A stretch of 64,000 nucleotides of DNA, taken from positions 83,772-147,771 of the forward strand of contig DWWP01000041.1 of the NCBI GenBank assembly GCA_019119635.1. Reading direction: 5' to 3'. A program made the translations under genes and the position numbers. Below the pieces are notes generated by a model. That model saw only the letters and a program-made list of their open reading frames with translations. It made no database searches and was not told where the DNA came from. This stretch comes from Candidatus Dietzia intestinipullorum (GTDB taxonomy: Bacteria > Actinomycetota > Actinomycetes > Mycobacteriales > Mycobacteriaceae). This document shows, one piece after another, positions 46,378 through 57,657 of this stretch; the stretch's first letter is position 1, and every line of letters begins with the position of its first letter.

Positions 46378-46406
46378 CCGGTCGGCCCCGGAAACGGGTC
46401 GACCGG
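46378..46406. terminator. Hairpin between convergent msrB and hemQ
   Basis: CCGGTCG pairs with CGACCGG, with an inner CCC/GGG pair around GGAAAC-type loop. It sits in the 70-bp gap between two converging stops. No T-run. Confidence 0.45.
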
Positions 46407-46433
46407 TCGCCGGCTACGCGCCGGGACGAGGGG

Positions 46434-47129
46434 TCAGGGCAGCGTGGTGGCGAGGTGCTCCGCGCTGACGCGCGGCCCGGTGAAGAACGGGATCTCCTCG
46501 CGGACGTGGCGTCGCGCCTCGGTGGCCCTCATGGCGCGCATGAGGTCGACGATCCGGTCCAACGCGGGCGCCTCGAACGCGAGCAGCCACTCGTAGTCCC
46601 CGAGCGTGAACGCGGGCACGGTGTTGGCGCGCACGTCCGGGAACTCGCGGGCGGCACGGCCGTGATCGGCGAGGATCGCGCGACGCTCCTCGTCCGGGAG
46701 CAGGTACCACTCGTACGACCGGACGAACGGGTACACGGAGATGTACGCACCCGGCTCCTCATCGGCGAGGAACGCCGGGATGTGGCTCTTGTTGAACTCG
46801 GCCGGCCGGTGCAGCGCGGTGTTGGACCAGAACGTGGTGCTCGCCCGCCCCAGGATCGTGGTGCGCCGGAACTCGTTATAGAAGCGCTGCAGGTCCTCGA
46901 TCTGTTCGGCGTGGGTCCAGATCATGAAGTCCGCCTCGGCCCGCAGTCCGGAGACGTCGTAGAGCCCACGGACCACCACATCGGTGTCGTCGAACCGGGC
47001 GAGGAAGGACTCCAGATCGGAGGTGACGGTCTGGCGGTCCTCCCCCAGCTCGCCCGGCGTGACGGAGAAGACCGAGAACATGAGGTAGCGGAGGGTGGAG
47101 TTGAGCCTGGAGTAATCAAGACGTGCCAT
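46434..47129 (-). CDS. hemQ: Coproheme decarboxylase HemQ (chlorite dismutase-like)
   Basis: A 231-aa protein. [18 protein letters not shown] contains the catalytic Tyr region, and [18 protein letters not shown] and SHIPAFL segments fit actinobacterial HemQ. It converts coproheme to heme b with peroxide, the last step of the coproporphyrin-dependent pathway used by Gram-positives. It forms a block with hemY and hemE directly upstream on the same strand, spaced by only 3 bp from hemY. Confidence 0.93.
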   Translation of the reverse strand: MARLDYSRLNSTLRYLMFSVFSVTPGELGEDRQTVTSDLESFLARFDDTDVVVRGLYDVSGLRAEADFMIWTHAEQIEDLQRFYNEFRRTTILGRASTTFWSNTALHRPAEFNKSHIPAFLADEEPGAYISVYPFVRSYEWYLLPDEERRAILADHGRAAREFPDVRANTVPAFTLGDYEWLLAFEAPALDRIVDLMRAMRATEARRHVREEIPFFTGPRVSAEHLATTLP

Positions 47130-47132
47130 GGC

Positions 47133-48518
47133 TCAATCCTGCCACTTCCGGGCCAGGCGGTGGGCCGCGGCCCGCGCCGAGCCGATACACGCGGGGACCC
47201 CGACCCCCTCGGTCGCGCCGCCGACCAACTCGAGCCCGGGCGTCCGTTCGGCGAGTTCGGCACGGATCCGACCGATCCGTCGCGAGTGGCCCGGACCGAT
47301 CTCCGCGAGGGCGTCGTCCCAGCGCCGGACCCGCGAGTGCAGGACGACCGGTCTGCGCCCGATGATCCCGGCGAGTCCGGACACCGCCATCTCCACCAAC
47401 TCGTCGTCAGCGGCGGCGAGCACCTCGTCGTCGCCGAGCCTGCCGAACGACACGCGCACCAGGTGGCCCGGTCGCGTGTCGAGGTGCGGCCACTTGCTAC
47501 TGGTGAACGTCATCGCCTTGAACGGCACCGGCTCGTCGGTGGCCACTAGGACCCCGGACTGCCCCGGAAGGTCGACGGACCGGTCGAGCTCCAGGGCCAC
47601 CAGCGCCGAGGACGCGGTCCGGATCTCCGACAGCGCGGCGGCCGCGGTGTCGAGTCCACCGACGCCGTGGAGCAACGGCGCCGCCCGGGGCGCGGGGACG
47701 GCGACGACGACGAGGTCGGCGGTCGGCGTGGACTGCCCGGTCCCACCTCGCACGGTCAGCGCGTACCCGCGCGGGGTGCGATCGATCGACGTGCACTCAC
47801 TGCGCGGGTGCAGCCGTGCGCCCGCGGCCTCCGCGAGAGCGTCGACCAGCACGCGGTAGCCGCCGGTCAGGGACGCGAACACCGGACCGGGCGTCCCGGG
47901 TCCGACGAGCTGCCTGACGGCGGCGGTCAGCGTGGGCGCCCCGCGGTCGAGCGCCGCGGCCAGCCCCGGGACCACCTCGCGCAGCCCGAGCCCCGAACTC
48001 GGCGCGGCGTATACGCCGCCGAGCATCGGGTCGACGAGCCTGTCGACCACGGCCGGGCCGAACCTCTCGGCGACCAGTCCGCCCAGCGAGACATCGGCTC
48101 CCGGCACCCACTTCAGCGGCCTCTCCTCCTCCCTGGACGCCCGCGCCGCTTCGTCGGACGTGAGGACGCCGGAGAGCGACCGGACGTCCGACGGCAACCC
48201 CATGAAGGTCCCGGTGGGCATGGGTTCGAGGCGCCCACCGGTGAGGATCGCAGAAGAGCGTCCACCCGGGTGGCGGACGGCGTCGTCCAGGCCCAGTTCC
48301 CGGACGAGCTCCCGGGCCTCGGGTCGGCGGACGATGAAGGCCTCCGCGCCGACGTCGACCGGCCCCGAGGGGAAGTCCGCGGTCTGAAGCGCGCCACCGA
48401 TCCGGGACGACGCCTCGTGCACGTCGATCCGTGCCTCCGGCAGCTCACGCCGGAGCTGGTAGGCGGCGGTCAGCCCACTGACACCGCCGCCGACCACCGC
48501 GACCCGGGGCGCCGCCAC
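47133..48518 (-). CDS. hemY: Coproporphyrinogen III oxidase (HemY/CgoX-type FAD enzyme)
   Basis: A 461-aa flavoprotein. PRVAVVGGGVSGLTAAYQL is the FAD-binding Rossmann motif, DVHEASSRIGGALQT the second block, VGAEAFIVRRPEARELV the substrate-side segment, and GGATEGVGVPACIGSAR the C-terminal FAD site. In the pathway with HemQ it oxidises coproporphyrinogen III to coproporphyrin III. Starts at GTG 48518, sharing one base with the hemE TAG. Confidence 0.93.
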   Translation of the reverse strand: MAAPRVAVVGGGVSGLTAAYQLRRELPEARIDVHEASSRIGGALQTADFPSGPVDVGAEAFIVRRPEARELVRELGLDDAVRHPGGRSSAILTGGRLEPMPTGTFMGLPSDVRSLSGVLTSDEAARASREEERPLKWVPGADVSLGGLVAERFGPAVVDRLVDPMLGGVYAAPSSGLGLREVVPGLAAALDRGAPTLTAAVRQLVGPGTPGPVFASLTGGYRVLVDALAEAAGARLHPRSECTSIDRTPRGYALTVRGGTGQSTPTADLVVVAVPAPRAAPLLHGVGGLDTAAAALSEIRTASSALVALELDRSVDLPGQSGVLVATDEPVPFKAMTFTSSKWPHLDTRPGHLVRVSFGRLGDDEVLAAADDELVEMAVSGLAGIIGRRPVVLHSRVRRWDDALAEIGPGHSRRIGRIRAELAERTPGLELVGGATEGVGVPACIGSARAAAHRLARKWQD

Positions 48519-49621
48519 TACTTCCCGGTGAGCTCGTGGACGAGGTCGACCACGTGGGTCACCGCGCCCGGATCTGTGGCGGGCAGGACGCCGTGGCCGA
48601 GGTTGAACACGTGCCCGGGCGCGCCCTGCTCGCGGGCACGGGCCCCCTCGTCGAGGATCCGGCGCACCTCGCCGTCGAGCGAGCGGCGGTCGGCGAAGAG
48701 CAGAGCCGGGTCGAGATTGCCCTGCAGGACCTTGCCCGGGACGCGGCGGGCCGCCTCATCGAGCGGGACACGCCAGTCGGCGCCCACCACGTCGACGCCG
48801 GCCTCGCCCATCGCGCCGAGGAGTTCGCCGGTCCCCACCCCGAAGTGCGTGCGCGGGACCGAGGCGACGATCTCGTCCGCGAAAACGGCCGTGGAGTGTG
48901 GGAGCACGAGTGAACGGTAGTCCCGCAGCGACAGTGCGCCGGCCCAGGAGTCGAACAGCTGGACGGCGTCGACGCCCGCCTCCACCTGCGCACGCAAGAA
49001 AACCGTCGTGATGTCGGAGAGCTTGGCCAGCAGGGTGTTCCACAGGTCGGGTCGGGAGAACATGAGCGACTTGGTGTGCTCGTGGTTTCGGCTCGGGCCG
49101 CCCTCGACGAGGTAGGAGGCGAGCGTGAACGGGGCGCCGGCGAATCCGATCAGCGCGGTCGCCGGATCGAGCTCCGCGACGATCAGCCGGACGGCCTCCT
49201 GGATCTTCTCCACGCGGTCCGGGGTCAGTTCCGGCAGCGCGTCGACGTCCGCTTCCGAGCGGATGGGACGCGCCACCACCGGCCCCGTGCCCGGGACGAT
49301 GTCGATGTCCACCCCGGCGGCGGCCAGCGGGATCACGATGTCCGAGAACAGGATCGCGGCATCCACCCCGTGCCGGCGCACGGGCTGCAGGGTGATCTCA
49401 CAGGTCATGTCCGGGTCGAAGCAGGCCTCGATCATGGTCGTCCCGACGCGTAGCTCGCGGTACTCGGGCAGCGACCGCCCCGCCTGGCGCATGAACCACA
49501 CCGGCGTGTGCGGGGAGCCCGTACCTGACACCTCCTGCAGGTAAGGGCCGGTCCCGGGGCGACGCCCGGCGGCGCGGGCGGAGGCGATACTGGAGTCGGG
49601 GTCAACACTCGGATTCAGCAC
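48518..49621 (-). CDS. hemE: Uroporphyrinogen decarboxylase
   Basis: A 367-aa TIM-barrel enzyme, started at GTG 49621 so that the N-terminus matches family length; a longer frame upstream has a non-conserved leader. [19 protein letters not shown] is the catalytic signature with both Arg residues, [11 protein letters not shown] and [19 protein letters not shown] are conserved blocks, and NLGHGVLP ends the active site. It makes coproporphyrinogen III. First gene of hemE-hemY-hemQ. Confidence 0.95.
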   Translation of the reverse strand: MLNPSVDPDSSIASARAAGRRPGTGPYLQEVSGTGSPHTPVWFMRQAGRSLPEYRELRVGTTMIEACFDPDMTCEITLQPVRRHGVDAAILFSDIVIPLAAAGVDIDIVPGTGPVVARPIRSEADVDALPELTPDRVEKIQEAVRLIVAELDPATALIGFAGAPFTLASYLVEGGPSRNHEHTKSLMFSRPDLWNTLLAKLSDITTVFLRAQVEAGVDAVQLFDSWAGALSLRDYRSLVLPHSTAVFADEIVASVPRTHFGVGTGELLGAMGEAGVDVVGADWRVPLDEAARRVPGKVLQGNLDPALLFADRRSLDGEVRRILDEGARAREQGAPGHVFNLGHGVLPATDPGAVTHVVDLVHELTGK

Positions 49622-49727
49622 GCCCCCATGGTCCCACGACACGGCGATCCGGGCCCGCCGCCCCACCCGAGCAGGAGACGGCGCGCCTCCCGGGAGCGTC
49701 GCCGGGCCATCACTAGCGTGACGCCCC

Positions 49728-50315
49728 GTGAGCACATCGGTGAATGAGGGCGAGCCGGAGATCTTCCGGGAGGCGGTCGAGTCGTTGTCCCGGATCGACG
49801 TGCGCCCCGAGATCTCCATCGGTCCGATCCGGCCGCCACAGCGGCTCGCCCCGTACAGTCACGCTCTCGGCGTCGAGGTCGACCCCCCGTCGAGCGAGGA
49901 TGTGCCGGAGTTCTCCGACGGCGACGCGTTCGGCCGGTTGATCCTCCTGCACGACCCGTCGGGCGACGACGCCTGGAACGGCACGCTGCGACTGGTGGCC
50001 TACGTTCAGGCGGACATGGAGGCGGCGCTCGCGGGCGACCCGCTCCTGCCCCAGGTGGCGTGGAGCTGGCTCACGGAGGCCCTCGACGAGGAGGCGGGCC
50101 CGTACACGTCGCTGGGCGGGACGGTGACGAGCACCGCCTCGGTCCGCTACGGCGACATCTCCGGACCACCCCAGGCTCATCAGCTCGAGCTTCGCGCCTC
50201 GTGGACGGCTCTCGAGCCAGATCTGAGTGGGCACGCCTCAGCGTTCTGCGCGCTGCTCGCGATGGCGGCCGGGCTGCCCCCCGCGGGCGTGACCTCTCTG
50301 CACAGACGCGCGTGA
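49728..50315 (+). CDS. DUF3000-family protein
   Basis: A 195-aa actinobacterial protein starting at GTG 49728. [26 protein letters not shown] and [26 protein letters not shown] are recognisable DUF3000 features. No catalytic motif; function is unknown. It is coupled by 4 bp to the RNase D-like gene, as Rv2680 and Rv2681 are, which hints at an RNA-related role. Confidence 0.88.
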   Translation: MSTSVNEGEPEIFREAVESLSRIDVRPEISIGPIRPPQRLAPYSHALGVEVDPPSSEDVPEFSDGDAFGRLILLHDPSGDDAWNGTLRLVAYVQADMEAALAGDPLLPQVAWSWLTEALDEEAGPYTSLGGTVTSTASVRYGDISGPPQAHQLELRASWTALEPDLSGHASAFCALLAMAAGLPPAGVTSLHRRA

Positions 50316-51550
50316 GTTCCCGCCGGCGCGGCGAGACCCCGCCGGGGGCGCCTCCTCCGACTGCGGAGTACGAGTTCATCGACGACGAGCGCGGACTGGA
50401 CGAGGCCGCCTCGGCGCTCGACGCCTCCGCCGGACCGATCGCGGTCGACGTCGAACGCGCGTCCGGGATCCGCTACTCCGAGCGCGCCTTCCTCGTCCAG
50501 CTCCGCGCCGCAACCGGGCCCGCGCTCCTGGTGGACCCGGAGACCCCGGGTCGTACGGTCGGTCCCCTTTCGCACTCGCTCTCGCCCCGACGCCTGCTTC
50601 TGCACGCTGCGAGCCAGGATCTCCCGTCTCTCCGCGAACTCGGCATCTCCCCGGCGTCGCTCGTCGACACCGAGCTCGCCGGCAGGTTTCTCGGAACCGA
50701 CCGGGTCAATCTCGGGGCGATGATCTCCGAACACCTGGGGATCGGCCTGGCCAAGGCGTATTCCGCGGTGGACTGGTCACGGCGCCCCCTGCCGGCGGCC
50801 TGGCTCGAGTACGCGGCCTACGACGTACTGTTCCTCCACGATCTCGCCGACGTCGTCCTGCCGCGGCTCGACGAGCTGGGCAGGCGTGAATGGTTCGAGG
50901 CCGAGTGCCGCCACCTCGTGGAGTCCGACACCCCGCCGCCGGCGGTGGTGCCGTGGCGGCGGTTGTCCAGACTCAGCTCACTGCGCACCGGCCGGCAGTA
51001 CGCGCGGGCCCGGGAGCTGTGGTCGGCCCGCGACCGCGTGGCGGCGGACCGCGACATCGCCCCGAAACGACTGCTCCCCGATTCCGCGATCATCGAGGCG
51101 GCCCGCACCGGCCCGACGAGTCGTTCCGCACTCCTCGGGATCGACGGGTTCGACGGCCCGCACCGGCGGCGACTCGCCGGGGACTGGCTCGCCGCGCTCG
51201 AGTGGGCTGACGAACTCGGGGAGGACGACCTCCCGAGCCGGAGCGCTCCCCGGGGTGAGCTGCCGCCGCACACCACGTGGAAGCGGGTCGAGCCCGAGGC
51301 CGCCGCGCTTCTCGAGACCGCGCGTGAGGTGATCGCCTCGATCGCCGGAGACCTGGGGCTGGAGCAGAGTCTGATACTCAGGCCCGCGACACTGCGGTTA
51401 TGGGCGTGGCGGGCCGCCACGACCGATCCCGACGACGACGCCGAGCTACTGCACGAGGTGTTCCGCGCCGAGCGGGTCCGGCAGTGGCAGATCGAGCTGA
51501 CCGCGCCGGGCCTGACACAGGCCGTCCACCGGTTCAGGGCCGAGCGGTAG
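50312..51550 (+). CDS. RNase D-like 3'-5' exonuclease with HRDC domain
   Basis: A 412-aa protein beginning at GTG 50312, overlapping the DUF3000 stop by 4 bp. The exonuclease domain shows AVDVERAS (D-x-E), DLPSLRELG with Asp, and YAAYDVLFLHDLAD with the last acidic residues, so the DEDD set is complete. HRDC-type helices occupy the C-terminal half (ARELWSARDRVAADRDIAPKRLLPD). It likely trims structured RNAs. Confidence 0.9.
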   Translation: MSSRRRGETPPGAPPPTAEYEFIDDERGLDEAASALDASAGPIAVDVERASGIRYSERAFLVQLRAATGPALLVDPETPGRTVGPLSHSLSPRRLLLHAASQDLPSLRELGISPASLVDTELAGRFLGTDRVNLGAMISEHLGIGLAKAYSAVDWSRRPLPAAWLEYAAYDVLFLHDLADVVLPRLDELGRREWFEAECRHLVESDTPPPAVVPWRRLSRLSSLRTGRQYARARELWSARDRVAADRDIAPKRLLPDSAIIEAARTGPTSRSALLGIDGFDGPHRRRLAGDWLAALEWADELGEDDLPSRSAPRGELPPHTTWKRVEPEAAALLETAREVIASIAGDLGLEQSLILRPATLRLWAWRAATTDPDDDAELLHEVFRAERVRQWQIELTAPGLTQAVHRFRAER

Positions 51551-51555
51551 GAACG

Positions 51556-53478
51556 TCAGGCGTCCTCGGTCCGTGCGCCGACCGCCGGCGGGACGGGGGC
51601 CCTGACGAGCTCTGCGCGGATGCTGTCGGCGATGCCCTCCGGGGTCAGGCCCAATTCGGAGAGGATCTCCCCGCGCGAGGCGTGGTCGAGGAACTCCTGC
51701 GGGATTCCCAGCGACAGCCGGTCGACCCGGACGCCGGCCGCCTCGAGACGGCTCGAGAGCGCCGATCCGACGCCACCGTGGAGGCCGTTGTCCTCGACGC
51801 TGACCACCAGACGACGGCCCCGGGAGGCCTCGGCCACGGAGTCGGGGATCGGGTGGACCCACCGTGGGTCGACGACGTCGACGCTGATCCCGTCCGTCGC
51901 CAGTGTGTCTGCGGCGGCGACGCTCGGCTCGACCATCGAGCCCACCGCCACCACGAGTACGTCGGCCCGCCCGGTCCCGTGCACGCGGTCGACCCCGTCG
52001 TCCGTGGTCTCCAGCGCCGGGACCGCTTCGCCGACCGACCCCTTGGGGAACCGCACGACGGTCGGGCCGTCGCTGATCGCGACCGCCTCCCGGAGCTCCT
52101 GTCGGAGGGTCTCGGCGTCCCGTGGCGCGGCCACGCGGATCCCGGGGACGATGCCGGCCAACGAGAGGTCCCACATGCCGTTGTGGCTGGCCCCGTCGGG
52201 TCCCGTGACGCCGGCCCTGTCGAGGACCAGGGTGACGGGCTGCCGGAGCAGCGCCACATCCATGAGCAGTTGGTCGAAGCCACGGTTGAGGAACGTGGAG
52301 TACACCGCGACCACGGGGTGCATCCCGCCCAGTGCCAGGCCGGACGCGGAGGCGATCGCGTGCTGCTCGGCGATCCCGACGTCGTACATCCGGTCCGGGA
52401 ACCGTTCACCGAACGCGGTCAGGCCCGTCGGGCCCGCCATGGCGGCGGTGATCGCCACGACGTCATCGCGCTCCGTGCCGATGTCGCACAGTTCCTCGGA
52501 GAACACCGAGGTCCAGTTCACGGACGACGAGGTCGACAGGGGCCGGCCGGTGTCCGGGTCGATGATCCCGGTCGCGTGCATCTGATCGGCCACGTCGTTC
52601 TCCGCGTGGACGTACCCGTTGCCCTTGCGGGTGACCACGTGGACGACCACCGGGCCACCGAAGTCCTTGGCACGACGCAACGCCGCCTCGGTGGCCGCGA
52701 GATTGTGCCCGTCGACGGGACCGACGTACTTGAGCCCGAGGTCGCCGAAGAGCTCCTGGGGCGCGACCGCGTCCTTGAGACCGGCCTTGATCCCGTGCAG
52801 CACCGAGTAGACTGCGCGACCGACCAGGTCGCGGCGCGCGCCCAGGGTCCGCTTGGTGTGATCCATCGCCTTCTCGTAGGCGGGTTGCAGGCGCAGGACC
52901 CCGAGTCGGTCGGCCAGACCGCCTATCGTGGGCGAGTAGGACCGGCCGTTGTCATTGACCACGATCACCAGCGGCCGGTCGTCGCCGGCCGCGATGTTGT
53001 TGAGCGCCTCCCAGCACATCCCGCCGGTCATCGCCCCGTCGCCGATCACGGCGACCACCGTCCGGTCCGATTCGCCGCGCAACGAGTACGCCTTGGCCAG
53101 CCCGTCCGCGTAGGACAACGACGCGGTGGCGTGAGAGGACTCGACGATGTCGTGCTCGCTCTCCGCACGGCTCGGGTACCCGGACAGGCCGCCGCGCGAG
53201 CGCAGACCGTCGAAGCTGTCGCCCCCGCGCCCGGTGAGGATCTTGTGGACGTAGGACTGGTGCCCGGTGTCGAACACGAGCGGGTCGCGCGGCGAGTCGA
53301 AGACACGGTGCAGGGCGACGGTGAGTTCGACCACGCCGAGGTTGGGGCCGAGATGTCCGCCGGTGGCGGAGACCTTCCGGATGAGGAAGTCGCGGATGTC
53401 GCCGCAGAGCTCCTTCAACTGGTCCGCGTCGAGACCCCGTAGGTCGGCCGGGCGGTTCACACGGTCGAGCATGCTCAT
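51556..53478 (-). CDS. dxs: 1-deoxy-D-xylulose-5-phosphate synthase
   Basis: A 640-aa thiamine-diphosphate enzyme started at ATG 53478 ([16 protein letters not shown]). [17 protein letters not shown], the TPP motif [34 protein letters not shown] in the pyrimidine domain and a transketolase C-terminal domain are all present. It condenses pyruvate and glyceraldehyde 3-phosphate in the MEP isoprenoid pathway, needed for decaprenyl-phosphate. Convergent with the RNase D-like gene. Confidence 0.96.
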   Translation of the reverse strand: MSMLDRVNRPADLRGLDADQLKELCGDIRDFLIRKVSATGGHLGPNLGVVELTVALHRVFDSPRDPLVFDTGHQSYVHKILTGRGGDSFDGLRSRGGLSGYPSRAESEHDIVESSHATASLSYADGLAKAYSLRGESDRTVVAVIGDGAMTGGMCWEALNNIAAGDDRPLVIVVNDNGRSYSPTIGGLADRLGVLRLQPAYEKAMDHTKRTLGARRDLVGRAVYSVLHGIKAGLKDAVAPQELFGDLGLKYVGPVDGHNLAATEAALRRAKDFGGPVVVHVVTRKGNGYVHAENDVADQMHATGIIDPDTGRPLSTSSSVNWTSVFSEELCDIGTERDDVVAITAAMAGPTGLTAFGERFPDRMYDVGIAEQHAIASASGLALGGMHPVVAVYSTFLNRGFDQLLMDVALLRQPVTLVLDRAGVTGPDGASHNGMWDLSLAGIVPGIRVAAPRDAETLRQELREAVAISDGPTVVRFPKGSVGEAVPALETTDDGVDRVHGTGRADVLVVAVGSMVEPSVAAADTLATDGISVDVVDPRWVHPIPDSVAEASRGRRLVVSVEDNGLHGGVGSALSSRLEAAGVRVDRLSLGIPQEFLDHASRGEILSELGLTPEGIADSIRAELVRAPVPPAVGARTEDA

Positions 53479-53555
53479 TGCTGTCGACTGCCCCTTTCGT
53501 GAACGACAGCCCCCGCTGGGGCGAACCGCCATTCTACGGCCTGGCGCGTGTCGTT

Positions 53556-54890
53556 TCATCTGTGGGCGGCGTGGCGGCCGGCCGTGGCCGGTGCGTCCAG
53601 GATCGCGAGCCCCTCGACGTGGTGGGTCCCCGGGAATGCGGCCACCCCGCTCAGGTCGACCAGCGTCCATCCCGCGGCGACGAGCACTCCCACGTCCCGC
53701 GCGAGGCTCGCCGGGTCACACCCCACGTGCACGATCCGCGCACGGGTCAGTTCGGACAACCGCACCATGACGTCGATCCCCGCGCCTCCCCGGGGCGGGT
53801 CCAGGACCACCACGTCGGGTCCGGTGTCCGCCCCGCCGGGGCGCACCCCCTCCAGGAACGTCTCGACGCGCGAACCGACGCGCTGCACTCCGTCCACGTC
53901 CTGTCCTCCGGTATCCGCCGCCCCGAGGGAGGCTGTGGCCGACTCGACCAGGGTCACCCGGGCCCCGGGCGCCACGTCGAGCGCCGCTGCCGCGAAGACG
54001 CCCGCGCCACCGTAGAGGTCCCACACCTCGGGGCCCCGCGAGAGCCCGGGGGTCGACGCGATGGCGTCGCAGACCACGTCGGAATAGTGACGGGGGGCGG
54101 ACCGGTGTGCCTGCCAGAACGCCTCCAGCGGCAGGGACCACGACCGCTGCCCCACCCGGCGGAGCACCGACGTCGGACCCGCCACCGGCTCCCAGGCCCC
54201 CGCCCGCGCGTGTCGCGCCCGGGTGCGCGTGGCGGAACGTCGCGAACCGCCCCCGCGTGCGGGTGGTTCGTCGAGCGGTCGGTGCGCCACGTGGATCGTC
54301 TGGTCGTCGCCGAGTACCCCCAGCACCTCGCGCCCCGGTGCCACGCCGGAGGCCTCGACCGCCTCGCGGAGGCGCGGCTCGACCTGCACGCAGGGCTCCG
54401 TGATGATCTGTCGGGAGTGGGCGCGGCGGACGCCGGGGATCGCGTCGGGGCCGGTGACCCACCGGGCGACCGTGCGCCACCCCGTGCTCGAGGTGTCCCC
54501 GGCCGGGGCGACGACCGGCACCGGCGTGTCGGCGGTGTCGATCTTGCCGATCCGCTGCGCCTGTTCCGCCAGTACCGTGCCGGAGAAGCGGCGTGCGGCC
54601 TCCGGCGCGATATGACTCCAATCGCAGCAGCCGGCACCGGCTGCTGCCGCCGGGCAGCGGGGCGCGACCCGGTGCGGGGACGCCTCGAGGACCTCCCGGA
54701 CACTCCCCCGGCAGAAGGCCCGGCCCGGGTCGTCGTCGACCACCACGTCCACCAGCTCACCCGTGATCGCCCCGCGGCAGAAGACCACACGGCCCTCGTG
54801 GCGGGCGACGAACTCCCCGCCGTGCGCGGGTCCGTCCACGCGGACCCGCAGAGTTCGCCCTGCCCAGTTCACGCGCTCGCGCTCCGTCAT
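53556..54890 (-). CDS. TrmA/RlmD-family 5-methyluridine RNA methyltransferase
   Basis: A 444-aa protein from ATG 54890, overlapping the permease stop by 4 bp. An N-terminal TRAM-like OB domain is followed by a Cys cluster ([13 protein letters not shown]). The SAM domain has [26 protein letters not shown], and [11 protein letters not shown] with the catalytic Cys. It probably methylates U in tRNA or rRNA. Rv2689c is the counterpart. Which RNA is modified cannot be told from sequence. Confidence 0.87.
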   Translation of the reverse strand: MTERERVNWAGRTLRVRVDGPAHGGEFVARHEGRVVFCRGAITGELVDVVVDDDPGRAFCRGSVREVLEASPHRVAPRCPAAAAGAGCCDWSHIAPEAARRFSGTVLAEQAQRIGKIDTADTPVPVVAPAGDTSSTGWRTVARWVTGPDAIPGVRRAHSRQIITEPCVQVEPRLREAVEASGVAPGREVLGVLGDDQTIHVAHRPLDEPPARGGGSRRSATRTRARHARAGAWEPVAGPTSVLRRVGQRSWSLPLEAFWQAHRSAPRHYSDVVCDAIASTPGLSRGPEVWDLYGGAGVFAAAALDVAPGARVTLVESATASLGAADTGGQDVDGVQRVGSRVETFLEGVRPGGADTGPDVVVLDPPRGGAGIDVMVRLSELTRARIVHVGCDPASLARDVGVLVAAGWTLVDLSGVAAFPGTHHVEGLAILDAPATAGRHAAHR

Positions 54891-56887
54891 CTCGCCTCCG
54901 GTCCGCCCCAGCGGCCGACGATCGGCTCGCTGCGTGTCCGCTCTGCACGCCCGTCCGAGGACGACAGTTGCCACGGGACACTGGTCACCATGACACCACG
55001 TTCGTAGAGGAGCCGGGATTTCAGGCGCAACGCGCTCTGGTTGTGCAGGACCTGCTCCCACCAGCGGCCCACGACGTATTCGGGGATGTACACGATCACC
55101 ACGTCCCGCGGGGACTGCTCGCGCAATCGCGTGACGTAGTCCACCACCGGTTTGTTGATCTCCCGGTACGGCGACTCGATCACCTTGAGTGGCACCGTGA
55201 TGCCGCGGCGCTCCCACTCGCGGGCCAGTGTCCGGGTCTCCGCCGTGTCGATGTTCACGGTCAGTGCCTCGATACTGTCCGGCCTCGTCGCCCTGGCGTA
55301 GGCCAGCGCGCGCAGGGTGGGCAGGTGCAGCTTGGACACCAACACCACGCAGTGGGTCCGGCTGGGTAGCACCACGTCCCACTCCGTCTCCCGTAGTTCC
55401 CGAGCGACGGCGTCGTAGTGGCGTCGGATGAGCTTCATCACCACGAATACCGCCGCGAGAGCGACGACGACGATGTAAGCGCCTGCGAGGAACTTGGTGA
55501 CCAGGACGATCACCAGCACCATGGCGGTGAGGACCAGGCCAACACCGTTGATCAGACGCGAGCGGAGCATCCGCGTGCGCACCGCCGGGACCGGCTCGTC
55601 GTCCAGCTCACGCGTCCAGTGCCGCACCATCCCCCACTGGCTGAGGGTGAACGCCACGAACACACCCACGATGTACAACTGGATCAATTGGGTGACGGAC
55701 GCGCCGAACGCGACCACCAGGGCGATGGCCGCGACGGCGAGCAGGATGATCCCGTTGGAGAACGCCAGCCGGTCCCCCCGGGTCGCGAGCTGCCGCGGGA
55801 GTAGATCGTCGCGGGCCAGTACGGACGCGAGCGTCGGGAACCCGGTGAACGCGGTGTTGGCCGCCAGGACGAGGATCACCGCGGTCGCGGCCACGACCAG
55901 GGAGGACAGAACCGGCGCACCGTCGAAGACGGCGTCTGCCAACTGAGCGATCATCGTCTTCTGGTAGTACCCCTCGGGAGCACCGACGAGCTGCGTGGCC
56001 GGGTCCTCGGCGATCCTGACCCCCGACCGGACCGCCAGGATGATCAGACCCGACAGAAATGTCACCGCGAGCACCCCGAGCACGAGCAGGGTGGTGGCGG
56101 CGTTGCCGGCCTTGTTCTTGCGGAACGCCGGGACGCCACTGTGGATCGCCTGGACTCCCGTGAGCGCCGCTGACCCCGAGGCGAACGCTCTCGCCACGAT
56201 GAACGCGACCGCGAACCCACCGACCGCCGCCCCGTCCGGGGAGACGACCTCGAACCCCGCGGATTCGGCCCGCAACTCACCGCCGAGGAACCATTCCCGG
56301 GCCAGTCCCCAGACGATCAGCAGCGTCATGCAGGCGATGAAGGCGTACACGGGGATCGCGAACGACGCTCCCGTCCGCCGGAGCCCGCGTAGGTTGACGG
56401 CGGCCACGACGATGACGCCCACCACCGCGATCAGGACCTGGTGGGAGCGCAGGGACGGCACCATCGAGCCGACGGCGGCCGCCGCGGCGGAGAGGGAGAC
56501 CGCCACGGTCAGCACGTAGTCGATGAGTAGCGCGGAGCCCACCGTGACCCCGGCATCGCGTCCGAGGTTGACCGTCGCGACCTCGTAGTCACCACCCCCC
56601 GAGGGGTAGGCGCGCACGTTCTGGCGGTAACACGCGATCACCACCACCACGACCACGGCGACGGCAGCGCCGATCCACGGCGCGAAGGCCACGCCGGCGA
56701 GGCCCGCCAGCGACAGGACCAGGAAGATCTGCTCGGGTGCGTAGGCGACGGAGGACAACGCGTCGGAGGCGAAGACCGGCATGGCCACCCGCTTGCGCAG
56801 TCGGGTGGTCCCCACCGTGTCGCTACGGAAGGGGCGCCCCAGAAGGAGCCGTTTGGTCCCCACCGTGATCTTGGAGGTCCTGGACAC
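54887..56887 (-). CDS. APC-superfamily permease, KimA-like potassium importer
   Basis: A 666-aa membrane protein with about 12 TM helices (residues about 45-480) and a cytoplasmic C-terminal domain with UspA-like pattern (SRTHCVVLVSKLHLPTLRALAYA, then RDVVIVYIPEYVVGRWWEQVLH). SSVAYAPEQIF and YPSGGGDYEVATVNLG match KimA/YdaO proteins, high-affinity K+/H+ symporters. Divergent pairing with two TrkA-type potassium regulators supports K+ transport. Rv2690c is syntenic. Amino acid transport remains a less likely option. Confidence 0.82.
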   Translation of the reverse strand: MSRTSKITVGTKRLLLGRPFRSDTVGTTRLRKRVAMPVFASDALSSVAYAPEQIFLVLSLAGLAGVAFAPWIGAAVAVVVVVVIACYRQNVRAYPSGGGDYEVATVNLGRDAGVTVGSALLIDYVLTVAVSLSAAAAAVGSMVPSLRSHQVLIAVVGVIVVAAVNLRGLRRTGASFAIPVYAFIACMTLLIVWGLAREWFLGGELRAESAGFEVVSPDGAAVGGFAVAFIVARAFASGSAALTGVQAIHSGVPAFRKNKAGNAATTLLVLGVLAVTFLSGLIILAVRSGVRIAEDPATQLVGAPEGYYQKTMIAQLADAVFDGAPVLSSLVVAATAVILVLAANTAFTGFPTLASVLARDDLLPRQLATRGDRLAFSNGIILLAVAAIALVVAFGASVTQLIQLYIVGVFVAFTLSQWGMVRHWTRELDDEPVPAVRTRMLRSRLINGVGLVLTAMVLVIVLVTKFLAGAYIVVVALAAVFVVMKLIRRHYDAVARELRETEWDVVLPSRTHCVVLVSKLHLPTLRALAYARATRPDSIEALTVNIDTAETRTLAREWERRGITVPLKVIESPYREINKPVVDYVTRLREQSPRDVVIVYIPEYVVGRWWEQVLHNQSALRLKSRLLYERGVMVTSVPWQLSSSDGRAERTRSEPIVGRWGGPEAR

Positions 56888-56994
56888 CGGCTCATCGTAG
56901 GACTCCCCGCCGGGCGCCGGACAACACTCGGCCGCACAGGTACGGTTTGACCACTGGGCCGCACCCTGCGGGCCGTGAGGAGTACGGGCGATCG

Positions 56995-57657
56995 ATGAAG
57001 GCGATCATCATGGGCTGCGGCCGGGTCGGGGCCGCACTCGCGAACGACCTCGGCGATGCCGGGCACGACGTCGTGGTGATCGACCGGGATCCCGCCGCGT
57101 TCGACAGGCTCGGCCGCGACTTCGGCGGACGCACGGTCACCGGGGTCGGATTCGACCGGGACGTGCTCACCGAGGCAGGGGCGGGCCGGGCCGACGCGTT
57201 CGCGGCGGTCTCCTCCGGTGACAATTCCAACATCATCGCGGCCCGTGTCGCCCGTGAGCGCTTCGGGGTGGAGCGCGTGATCGCCCGCATCTACGACGCA
57301 GGACGAGCCGAGGTGTACGAGCGGCTGGGGATCCCCACCGTGGCGACCGTCCCGTGGGCGACCGGTCGACTGTTCCGGTACGTCACGGACAGTGCCGGCC
57401 CCGTGGACTGGCGCGACCAGACCGGGGCGGTCTCCCTCGTCGCCCTGGCCGCACCCCACGCCTGGGTGGGGGCCCGGGTCGACGATCTCGCCGCCGCCGC
57501 GGGCGGCAGGGCCGCGGCGCTGAGCCGGTTCGGACGGTGCCGCGTGCCCGACGCCCGCGACCTCGTCCAGGCGGACGACCTGCTCCACCTGGCCGTTCCC
57601 ACGGACACGGTCGAGACACTGGAATCGACGTTGGGGGAAGGCCCCTCCGATGAGTGA
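56995..57657 (+). CDS. ceoB: TrkA-type potassium regulator 1 (CeoB-like)
   Basis: A 220-aa cytoplasmic protein from ATG 56995. MKAIIMGCGRVGAALANDL is the RCK nucleotide-binding fold, with Asp at VVVIDRDP and a conserved RIYDAGRAEVYERLG. A C-terminal RCK_C-like domain follows. It should sense NAD(H) or nucleotide and gate K+ uptake. It overlaps the second trkA by 8 bp and diverges from the permease; equals Rv2691. Confidence 0.9.
   Translation: MKAIIMGCGRVGAALANDLGDAGHDVVVIDRDPAAFDRLGRDFGGRTVTGVGFDRDVLTEAGAGRADAFAAVSSGDNSNIIAARVARERFGVERVIARIYDAGRAEVYERLGIPTVATVPWATGRLFRYVTDSAGPVDWRDQTGAVSLVALAAPHAWVGARVDDLAAAAGGRAAALSRFGRCRVPDARDLVQADDLLHLAVPTDTVETLESTLGEGPSDE

Noticed and set aside
56888..56994. 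c-di-AMP (ydaO-type) riboswitch ahead of the KimA-like gene
   Set aside because: The gap is only about 107 bp, shared with the divergent ceoB gene, and shows no ydaO-like conserved core.
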